This document shows positions 24,943-33,000 of a DNA stretch of 64,000 bases, in pieces. The notes beneath the pieces are model-generated. The model searched no databases and was not told the DNA's origin. It saw only the letters and a program-made list of their open reading frames with translations. The first letter of the stretch is position 1; every line of letters begins with the position of its first letter. The position numbers and the translations under genes were made by a program. Source of the DNA: JBEKTY01 sp049515555 (GTDB lineage: Bacteria > Planctomycetota > Planctomycetia > Pirellulales > Thermoguttaceae); the NCBI GenBank assembly GCA_049515555.1, contig JBEKTY010000022.1:1-64000 (forward strand). The letters are read 5' to 3'.

Positions 24943-26223
24943 TCACAGCCGCCAGGGGTCGCGGATGGCTTCGCCGCGGAGACGGTTGGCCTCGTCATCG
25001 CCGATGAACTCGTTCTTCCTGGGATCGTAGCTGAGCTTGCGGTTGAGGAAGACGGCAATGTTCATGGCGTGGCAGGCGATGTGCGTCTGGCAGGCCACCT
25101 GGGCATTGGCCCGCGGCTGGCTGCGCGACTTGACGCAATTGAGGAAATCGCGAATGTGGAAGGTGGCGGGGTAGCCGCCGATCTCGGCCACCTGGCGGCC
25201 CGCCAGGAGGGCCGGCGAGCTCAGGACCAGCTTGCCGCTGTCGCCCGCCTCGACCCAGCCGGTGTCGCCTTCGTAGCGCACGGGGCAGGAGCCCAAGGGG
25301 AGCCAGCCCTCGTTGCGGGCGACGAGCTTCACGCCGTTTTCGTAGCGGGCCGTGGCCACGCCGTTCTCGATGGGGAAATATTCTATGGGGGCCGTGTCGT
25401 CGGCGTGGTTGGCCCATTGGCACATGTCGATGCAGTGCGAGCCCCATTCCAGGCACCCGCCGCCGACCATCCCGCCGCCCTTCTCAAAGCCCGAGTTGAG
25501 CAGTCCCGGGTCGAACGGCCGCCAGGGGGCCGAGCCCAGGAACAGGTCCCAATCGACCTGCTCCTTCGACGGTTCGGGTTGCCCCGTGCCGAAGCCGCTG
25601 GTGCCGGTCCCCAGTCCGCCGGGATGGGCGTAGACGGTCTGGAGCTTGCCGAGTTTCCCCTGCCGGGCCAGCTCGGCGGCGAACTCGAAGTGCGGCAGGT
25701 TGCGGCGCTGCATGCCGCCCTGGAACACGCGGGCCGCGCGGCGGAAGGCGTCGGCCAGGGCCAGGCTTTCCACGATCGTCTTCGAGCAGGGCTTTTCGCA
25801 ATACGCGTCCTTGCCCGCCTTGGCCGCATAGATCGAGAGCAGGGCGTGCCAGTTCGAGCCGGTGGTGATGAGCACGGCGTCGATGTCGCGCCGTGCCAGC
25901 AGCTCGCGGAAGTCGCGGTAAGCCGCGCAGTCCTTGCCGTACTTGGCGTCGATGGCCCGCTTGACGGCCGTGCGCCGATCGGCCCGCACGTCGCAGCAGG
26001 CCACGAACCGCACGTCGGGCTCCTGCATGAAGCAGCCCAGATCGTAGGAGCCGCGGCCGCCGATCCCCAGGCCGCCCATGACGATCTGCTCGCTGGGCGG
26101 CACGGCCCCCTCCTTGCCCAGCACAAAGCCGGGGAGCACCGTCGGCGCGGCTAGCAAGGCCCCGGCCTTGATGCTCGTGGCGAGAAACCGCCGCCGTGGA
26201 ATGCGCACTACTCGTTCAGGCAT
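24943..26223 (-). CDS. Tat-exported Gfo/Idh/MocA family oxidoreductase
   Basis: A 426-residue protein. The start at 26223 is chosen because GGAG lies just upstream and the product then begins with a twin-arginine signal (RRRFLATS, then a hydrophobic stretch). The Rossmann domain begins about residue 40 (VMGGLGIGGRGSYDL) and the conserved CEKPCSKT (EKP motif) lies near 140, as in glucose-fructose oxidoreductase relatives. The C-terminal domain has GGGCLEWGSHCIDM, placing a catalytic-type histidine in the usual position. Tat export fits enzymes that carry tightly bound NAD(P) outside the cytoplasm. In planctomycetes such genes often accompany sugar isomerases and act on sugars or 3-keto-glycosides; the substrate here is unknown. 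Confidence 0.92.
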   Translation of the reverse strand: MPERVVRIPRRRFLATSIKAGALLAAPTVLPGFVLGKEGAVPPSEQIVMGGLGIGGRGSYDLGCFMQEPDVRFVACCDVRADRRTAVKRAIDAKYGKDCAAYRDFRELLARRDIDAVLITTGSNWHALLSIYAAKAGKDAYCEKPCSKTIVESLALADAFRRAARVFQGGMQRRNLPHFEFAAELARQGKLGKLQTVYAHPGGLGTGTSGFGTGQPEPSKEQVDWDLFLGSAPWRPFDPGLLNSGFEKGGGMVGGGCLEWGSHCIDMCQWANHADDTAPIEYFPIENGVATARYENGVKLVARNEGWLPLGSCPVRYEGDTGWVEAGDSGKLVLSSPALLAGRQVAEIGGYPATFHIRDFLNCVKSRSQPRANAQVACQTHIACHAMNIAVFLNRKLSYDPRKNEFIGDDEANRLRGEAIRDPWRL

Positions 26224-26384
26224 GATGGGTCTCCTGTGGGCGGGCTGAAAGGTGTCAGCGGCGAAAGGGCGTCTGAAACTGGCTTTCGCCGGAAGGCAGG
26301 ACATCGAGCTTGAAGCACTACTATGTTACTTCCGCGGCGGCCCGCCCTGCAAGGTGCGCCCTGCGGTTTTGTCCAAGCGAGCCC

Positions 26385-26491
26385 CGCCGCCCCGGCGGGG
26401 CTCGCCCCCGCCGAGCGCCGATTGGCGTACTACCCCCCTGCCCCCATCCCGCGCCGCCCCGGCGGGGCTTGCCCCCGCCGAGCGCTGATTG
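26385..26491. repeat. Two 40-bp direct repeats in a gene-free stretch (26224-26651)
   Basis: Copies at 26385-26424 and 26452-26491 are identical at 38 of 40 positions. Each contains the hairpin ccccgccggggcgg-type core read as cgccgccccggcgggg. They lie in a 428-bp stretch without a credible gene, between the oxidoreductase start and the 80-residue orphan. A further palindrome, cctcacgccgcgtgagg, is at 26617-26633. The region looks like another cluster of REP-like elements. Confidence 0.75.
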
Positions 26492-26651
26492 CCAACTGCC
26501 GAGCAAAGCTCTCGGCTTTCAGCGGTCAGCCTCGATCCCCGCCGAGACGCGCGCCCAACTCCGCCGGGGGCGAAAGCTTTGCAGTCGCACCGGCCCGACT
26601 CGCCCGACGGTAGCCGCCTCACGCCGCGTGAGGTCGCCGGCCCCCGCCCCA

Positions 26652-26894
26652 TCAAGCACCCGGCATGCCTGGATCAACCTCATCAATGTCGGTAATCTCG
26701 ATCCCATGAGATCGAATCTGCTCGACGGTTGGTTGTGTCCAGCCTTCGCGCAGCGTTGGAATTACCTTCGGGCCTAATTTGTTCCTGATCAAAATTGCCG
26801 CGTCCTCCTCCGCTGGCCGGTACGGGCAATTCATTTCGAGCACATCCGGCTCACCGTCCCGAGCGAAAGTGACGGCCCATTTTTTCTCTCGCAT
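26652..26894 (-). CDS. Small hypothetical protein (80 aa)
   Basis: The ATG at 26894 is preceded by GGGGGAGAA, a good ribosome binding site; the frame is open further upstream but without such support. The product (MREKKWAVTFARDGEPDVL... ending MPGA) is acidic, without a signal peptide or membrane segment, and is not a family I recognise. It starts 98 bp after the stop of the DUF2971 gene on the same strand, so the two may be co-transcribed. It could be a partner, regulator or antitoxin of that gene, but nothing in the sequence proves it. Confidence 0.55.
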   Translation of the reverse strand: MREKKWAVTFARDGEPDVLEMNCPYRPAEEDAAILIRNKLGPKVIPTLREGWTQPTVEQIRSHGIEITDIDEVDPGMPGA

Positions 26895-26992
26895 GAGGTT
26901 CTCCCCCGCTTCACAGACGAGGTAACAGGCCGGTCCCATTCGCGACTGGACGCCGGCCGGGGCCCCGCCCGCTTGCCATTTCCGTTGACCGA

Positions 26993-27856
26993 TCACCGAA
27001 CCGGGCGATAGGTGGCTTTTGAGCACCTAATTCGGCCAACATCGTAGCCGGACGCCTGCAGGAACATCTTCAGTGCCGCACGCCGCCGCCTCTCACGCGC
27101 GCAGTTGCCGGGGCCCAGACGGATTTTCACGATCGCGTCGGGCCTGAACGGCAATGCGTAATAGGACAGGATTCGGCTGCCAGCAACCCGAAATCTAATG
27201 GACGACGAATCGAATCGACCCGCACCGGTGATCGGCGGCATCCATACTACCCGCCACTCGGCTTCTTCCCTAAAACCGGGATTCTTGTGGACCGCGGCCT
27301 CGGTCCAGATGCCGATGGCGGCCTCTCGATCAGATGATGTTCGGCCGGCCGCGCGGTCGTCACCGTAAATGCCTAGGCACCATGTCAAGAATTCCCGTCG
27401 TTCGCGTTTCCCGTACTTTGCCTTACGCAGCGCGATCGAACACTCCATTCCGCTCCGCCTCCTAAACGTTGCCCTGGCCTCCTCGCACGCGGCCCCGACG
27501 CCGGCGCTTGAGAATCCGATGACAAAGCCCATCCCGTCGTCCGAATATGCGCGCCACTGGCTGAGGCGGTCGCCCTTGGGCGAAAAGGAGAATATATAAG
27601 GGACATTGGCGTCGCGGAGCATTTCTGCTAGCCGTTGTGGCGAGGCGCCGTCGCCTGGCGATCGCCGGGGCTCCCGACTGGATTCCCCAATCGCTTTAAG
27701 CGCCCCCTTAATCAGCAGCTTGTGCTCCGTGTAGTCATTCGTAAAGGCGGCGTTGGTTAGCCAAAGCTGCCCGCTTGTGACAATCCCCTGGAAGGCATTT
27801 GCGTCACAGTAGTGGTACAGGATCTCCGGGGGCGCCCCGTCCGCTCGCATTTCCAT
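26993..27856 (-). CDS. DUF2971 family protein
   Basis: A 287-residue cytoplasmic protein, one of the few in the window without a signal peptide. It shows the DUF2971 pattern: LYHYCDANAFQGIVTSGQL near the start (residues about 13-31), a block around 88-117 with IFSFSPKGDRLSQWRAYS and GFVIGF, and a later KNPGFREEAEWRVVW block. AAGGG lies upstream of the ATG. The biochemical function of the family is not established; members occur frequently in accessory and phage-defence neighbourhoods. Here it stands between repeat-rich segments, next to an 80-residue orphan, which fits an acquired accessory cassette. The catalytic nature is unknown. Confidence 0.75.
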   Translation of the reverse strand: MEMRADGAPPEILYHYCDANAFQGIVTSGQLWLTNAAFTNDYTEHKLLIKGALKAIGESSREPRRSPGDGASPQRLAEMLRDANVPYIFSFSPKGDRLSQWRAYSDDGMGFVIGFSSAGVGAACEEARATFRRRSGMECSIALRKAKYGKRERREFLTWCLGIYGDDRAAGRTSSDREAAIGIWTEAAVHKNPGFREEAEWRVVWMPPITGAGRFDSSSIRFRVAGSRILSYYALPFRPDAIVKIRLGPGNCARERRRRAALKMFLQASGYDVGRIRCSKATYRPVR

Positions 27857-27969
27857 CTGTTAAACCCTTCCGCCCTTTCTGTGAGCCAGGGCAAAGAACA
27901 AAGCCAATTATATCGGCCGGCCCCATTACGGGCGAGGCGGCCGGAAACGTCCGGCTCGGGTTTGTCGCC

Positions 27970-29415
27970 TCACCGCGGCTTATTTGCGTCATCCTGTGGT
28001 ACGATGTCAATTCGCCACTGCTGTCCAAATGCCTTCGCTCCAGCAAAAGGCGACTGGCATGCAATGGCACCGGCTGATCTCGACGCCTCGGCAATTGATA
28101 GGCACATTCCGCTATTTCGGTTCACGACGAGGCAGTGTCCGTGTGGTAACGGCCGGATTTGCCATTGTTGTTCCAAGCCATCCTGATACTTCGGCCAGAC
28201 GATGACGGGATGACCGGAGGTCTTCTTTCCCTCGGACACTGCCAGACAATTGCCAATCTTGCGATTGATGATCCAACAAAAACCCTGTGGCTTATCCACT
28301 CGCCACTGGTTGTCGAGTGAGTCCTGCAACAAAGGGTGCTGCACAACAGTTCCTTCCCCCGCTTCTCCTCCATTGCGAATACAGAGATACATGCCGCTGT
28401 TTCGATTGACGATTCGTACCCAAGGCTGTGCGGAACCTCCGCTCGATGTTGGAGCCCTTGGAGGCAGCGATCGCAATCTCTTGTCCGCCTTATCCCTTGC
28501 CAGCCCCGTCAATTCTGGAAGTGCTTTCTGATACCAGTAGGCTGCCCGGCCCTGGATGATCGTCTTTGCGGTTGCATTCTCCCCGGCCGTATCCCACCAG
28601 GCGTCACCCAACTTGACTTTATCGGCTGAGGACGCGGTTGAAGCCCCGTCGATGTCCTGCTTCGCCAACGTCTTCAACTTCTCGTCAGCCCCTTTCGCCA
28701 ACATCGGCAGACCTTTTTCCCAATCACCCTTGTAAAAGCACCGATACTTGCCAACGATAAGACTTGCCTCGGGATCGGAGGGCTTCTGCGCGAGAGCCTT
28801 TGTGGCAGTCTGCATTTCCTTGTACGCTTCGGCAATGGCCTCTACTCGTGCGATGCGTTCCTGAGCCGCGCGGAGCGATTGCGGATCACGGCCGGCGCGG
28901 GCTTCGGCCAGAAGGAGGTCGCCAAAGTGACGTGCAAGATCGAAGTCGTCGCTTGCGACAGCTTGATCCGTTAGGACCAGCGATTGCTCCGCAAGTGATT
29001 TGTGATCCGCCGCCGTGCTGGCTTTCTTGGCAAAGACCGTGAGCACCGCGACCTTCATTTCCAGGGAGTTGGTTTGGAACGATTCGGCCATGTTGTCGAT
29101 AGCCTGAAACGTGGTCTGGCCGTCCAATGCCTGGGTGGCAACGTCTTTGGCAATCTTCAGGAGGACGAACTTGCTGGCGGAGTCATCCTTGGTCTCGCTC
29201 GCCTTCTGAATGAGTTTCTTTGCCAGCGTCTTTTTCTGCTCTGCCGACTTGGCGCTGGAATACTCGTCCCCGTAGACCTCCCGAACGAGCTTCGTCGCCT
29301 CAGCCTGGGCCTTGGCGTCGGGAACAGGCAACTTCTTCTCGGCTTCCTGCGCCACAGCGGACAGGGCGGCGAGAATGACGAGGCCAAATGAGAACAGGAT
29401 GCCAGAAGGACGCAT
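27970..29415 (-). CDS. Exported helical protein with C-terminal ricin-type beta-trefoil
   Basis: 481 residues. The start at 29415 is chosen because GGGAGGAA precedes it and a signal peptide follows (MRPSGILFSFGLVILAAL). The frame stays open 375 bp further upstream, but that part is a repeat element and not coding-like. Residues about 25-310 are alpha-helical (LVREVYGDEYSSAKSAEQ), a TPR-like type seen in many planctomycete exported proteins. Residues about 330-475 form a beta-trefoil with three QxW-type repeats (NQWRV, QQWQI, QQWRI), as in CBM13/ricin B lectins that bind galactose- or xylose-containing glycans. Likely an extracellular sugar-binding protein. Confidence 0.82.
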   Translation of the reverse strand: MRPSGILFSFGLVILAALSAVAQEAEKKLPVPDAKAQAEATKLVREVYGDEYSSAKSAEQKKTLAKKLIQKASETKDDSASKFVLLKIAKDVATQALDGQTTFQAIDNMAESFQTNSLEMKVAVLTVFAKKASTAADHKSLAEQSLVLTDQAVASDDFDLARHFGDLLLAEARAGRDPQSLRAAQERIARVEAIAEAYKEMQTATKALAQKPSDPEASLIVGKYRCFYKGDWEKGLPMLAKGADEKLKTLAKQDIDGASTASSADKVKLGDAWWDTAGENATAKTIIQGRAAYWYQKALPELTGLARDKADKRLRSLPPRAPTSSGGSAQPWVRIVNRNSGMYLCIRNGGEAGEGTVVQHPLLQDSLDNQWRVDKPQGFCWIINRKIGNCLAVSEGKKTSGHPVIVWPKYQDGLEQQWQIRPLPHGHCLVVNRNSGMCLSIAEASRSAGAIACQSPFAGAKAFGQQWRIDIVPQDDANKPR

Positions 29416-29641
29416 GGCTGGTTCCTCCCCGTCTGGTGCGGTCGCCACTCTCCGGCTGGCCCGTATCGGGCCAGTGCCCTCCAGTATACCAAACCTGGCG
29501 TGGAACCGCACAAGGGGGGCGGCGGATACGGTCGGCCATACCGCCCGGCGGGGTGGATTGCCAATGGGGGCGTTTGGGGTGAGAGCAGTCGACGGGCGGA
29601 ATCGCAGGGGTGCCCGGGGAACCCGGTAGGGTTCCAAGATA

Positions 29642-29818
29642 TTAGCCCCGGGTCGCGTCAGCGCACCCGGGGTTCGCGGATTCACAAATCGCCGACCCCG
29701 GCAGGGGTCGCAGCCGGCTTCGACCCCCTTGGGGTCGGCTGTGCGTGGGGCCTCGCGACCGGTGGTGTCGTCGCTAGCGCTCCTAACCACCGGCTAATAT
29801 CTGGCATCCCTACGGGAT
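29642..29818. repeat. Composite REP-like multi-hairpin repeat, copy A
   Basis: A 177-bp unit with five successive small palindromes, among them a cccgggt/acccggg stem, gaccccggcaggggtc, gacccccttggggtc, ccggtggt/accaccgg and atccctacgggat. The same modules in the same order occur at 42655-42833. It lies in the 675-bp gap (29416-30090) between divergently transcribed genes. Immediately before it is another palindrome, ggaacccggtagggttcc (29618-29635). The rest of this gap holds no gene that I can support. Confidence 0.88.
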
Positions 29819-29993
29819 GGCCGGCGAGCGATTCCGGGCATTTCGCCGACAGTCAAGGCGGCGTTAACGCCGGGCGCGAACGCTGTTCACAGAGCGCATG
29901 AACCGCGCCGCCAGAAACAATCGCCACATGCCGGCACCGCGCCGGCTGGAAACTGCCGCAACACCTTGTTAACATGCAGCATCAAGAAGAGGC

Positions 29994-29999
29994 TATAAT
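29994..29999 (+). promoter_or_regulatory. Candidate -10 box (TATAAT) upstream of the 30091 operon
   Basis: A perfect TATAAT lies about 92 bp ahead of the GH2 start codon. The only TTG-type -35 candidate (TTGTTA, 29966-29971) is 22 bp away, which is too far, so the promoter assignment rests on the -10 match and position alone. It would give a 5' UTR of about 85 nt. Confidence 0.3.
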
Positions 30000-30090
30000 G
30001 GGTGGTTGAGAATGCAATAGAACTGCACCCTCAAACCGCTCGACCAGACGGCAGCCCTCCCGCCTTCCCAGCCCACCTAGGAGCATCAAC

Positions 30091-33000
30091 ATGTCACGTC
30101 GCTCGGTTCCCCTTTTCGTTGTACTCGTGGCGCTGTCGCTTGCGCCGCCCGCCGCACGCGGTGCGGAAACCTTCGTTTGGCTGGAAAGCGAGCGGCCGAC
30201 GCGGGCCAACGTCGAGCTGAAGACCGACGCCTGGGCCGGCGACCCGCGGCTTTCCGGTCAGAAGTGGCTCCAGGTCTCGGCCTCGGCCGAAGAGATCGCT
30301 CGGAAGTGGCCCACGCAAGGCGGCCTGTTGGAGTACGACTTCAAGGTCGCTCAAGCAGGCGGCTACGAGGCGTGGGACCGCATCGGCCTGGAAGGCGCCC
30401 GCTCGCCCTTCGCCTGGCGCATCGACCAGGGGGCGTGGCAAACGATCACGCCGGACAGGCTCACCTGCGACCTCGTGGAACTCGGCTTCTGGTGCGAAGT
30501 GGCCTGGATCAAGCTGGGCGACGTCGAGCTTGCAGCCGGCAACCACACGGTGCAGATCCGTCCGCTGCCCGCAATGAAGGAAGAGAAGCAGAAGAAGCGC
30601 GGAGCCGACGGCAAGGAGGTCGAGGTCGTCGTCAAGACCCCCGAGAAGATCATGTATGCCTCCGACTGCCTGTGCCTCCACCGCGGCCAGTTCCGGCCCA
30701 ATGGTCGCTTCCAGCCGGGCGAAGACTGGCAGACCGCCGACGACGGCAAGGCGGCCAAGGTGGTATTCGATATCCCGCAAGCCCCCCTTTACCCGCCAGG
30801 CACAGACCCGGGGGTGATGCCGCCCGAAGAGCGGATTAAGACCTCGCTGGCCGGGCTGTGGCAGGTGTGCCGCTTCGACGAACAAGAGGTGACGGATCGC
30901 GTCGGGCCGACCAAGACGCTGCCCGACGCGGCCGCGGCCCGTTGGATGTCGATCCCCGTGCCGGGCAACAAGTTCGAGGTCAAGCCCGAGTTGCGGTTCT
31001 GCCACCGTTTCGTGTATCGCACGCGGATCGACGTGCCCGCCGGGCTGGCCGGCCGCTCGTTCGTCTTGCAGTTCCCGTCGCTGAGCCTGATGGCCAGCGT
31101 CCACGTTAACGGCCAGTTCTGCGGTTGGACCAAGGCGCCCTTTGCCGAGTGGGCATGCGACGTGACCCGCGCGATCCGGCCCGGGCAGGTCAACGAGGTG
31201 TGCGTCGTCGTCAAGGATTCTTACTACGCCTTCAACGAGAAGAAGTCGGGCAAGAGCTGCCGCTTGAGCTTCAATGTACCGGTGGCCTGGATGGGCACGC
31301 AGAACTGGATCAACCAGTTTTTCGATTTTCCCATCGGCTCGGATTTCGGCGGGAAATCGGGCATCCTGCTGGCGCCCAGTCTGGTCGTGGCCGGGGGAGT
31401 GTATACCTCCGACGTCTTCGTGCAGCCTTCGGTCCGCAAGAAGCAACTGGGCCTGGAGCTGACCCTGGTGAACAGCTCGCCCCAGGCCCGCACGGTGCAG
31501 GTCCGCAGCGAGATAGTTCCGGCCGCCGGCGGGAAAGCCGAAAAAACGCTTGCGCCGCGGCAGGTCACGCTCCCAGCGGGCAGCGAAGCGGTTATCAAGC
31601 TGGCCGAGACGTGGGAGAACCCGCGGCTGTGGTGGCCCGACGACCCGGCCCTGTACCAACTGTCGACCACGATCGTGTTGGACGGCCGCCCGATCGACGT
31701 GCGGCGGACGGCCTTCGGCTTCCGCGAGTGGGAGTGGAGCGGCCGGCAATTCAAGCTCAACGGCGTGCCTTGGCAGCTCTGGGCCGATTGCACGCTGGGC
31801 GACGGCGGCAAAGACCCCGAGGCGGCAGTCGCCCAGTGGCAGGCCAACGGCCAGAACACCTGGCGATTCTGGGGCCAGCAGTTCGGCGGCCTCGACAAAC
31901 AGAAGGCCCTGGACCTGATGGACGCCCGCGGGATCATCGTCCGCCGCAGCGGCATCTTCGACGGCGAGGGGGCCAACTATCTGCACCAGTTGGCCAACGG
32001 CCGCGAGCTGTTCGACAACTGGATCGAGCAGTTGAAGGCCTGGGTCAAGGAGGAGCGCAACCATCCCTCGATCCTCATCTGGTCGATCGAGAACGAGATC
32101 ACTTTCATCAACTCCCGCAACCTCGGCATCCACAAGGAAGTGGAGCCTCACATCGCTCGGGCGGCCCGCGCGGTAATGGCGCTGGACCCCACGCGGCCGG
32201 CGATGGTCGACGGCGGGAATTGCCTCCTGGACGAGTCGCTGCCGGTCAACGGCGTGCACTACCAGGAGAGTTTCTGGCGCGATTATCCCGACGAGGCCTA
32301 CACCCTGGCCAAGGCCTACGTGGCCCACGAGAAGCCGGTCATCTCCTGGGGCAAGGTGCTCTGGCGGCTGGTGCCCGACCGGCCGATCTACATGGGCGAA
32401 TCGTACTTCGTGCGGGGCAGCAATCCGGCCGCCTTCAGCCAGTTCGCCGGCGAAGGCTGTTTCACGGGCTGGGGGCCCGCCACGCAGCAGGGGGCCGGCC
32501 TGCTGGCCAAGATGCTGGCCGAAGGCTACCGCTGGCACGGCGTCGCCGCCCAGCACTTCTGGCTCGGCTCCGAGGACGCCACGCTGCACTACAACTCCTG
32601 GAAGCCCGTGTGCGTGCTCTGCCGCCAGTGGAATTGGACCTTCGGCGGCGGCAGCACGGTCACGCGCACTCTGAAGGTCTGCAACGATACCCACTATGGC
32701 GATCCGATCGAGATGGGCTGGGAGCTAAGGCTGGACGACAAGCCGGTGGCCGGCCAGAAGCGGACCTTCCAGCTTGGCCCGGGACAACACGAAGAGGTCC
32801 AGGTCTCGTGCCCGGTGCCGCCGGTATCCAAGCGGACTGCCGGGCAGTTCATTCTCACTTGCAGCCGCCAGGGCAAGGAGGTCTTCCGCGAAGTGAAGAG
32901 CGTGGCGGTCATCGATCCCGGCGCGGGGCCGAAGCCGTCGCTCGCCGCATCGCAACTGGCGGTCATCGATCCGCAGGGGTCGGCGAAGGCCCGGCTCCGC

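Noticed and set aside
29416..29790. N-terminal extension of the ricin-type protein up to 29790
   Set aside because: The extension translates repeat DNA, and a signal peptide with a good ribosome site begins at 29415.
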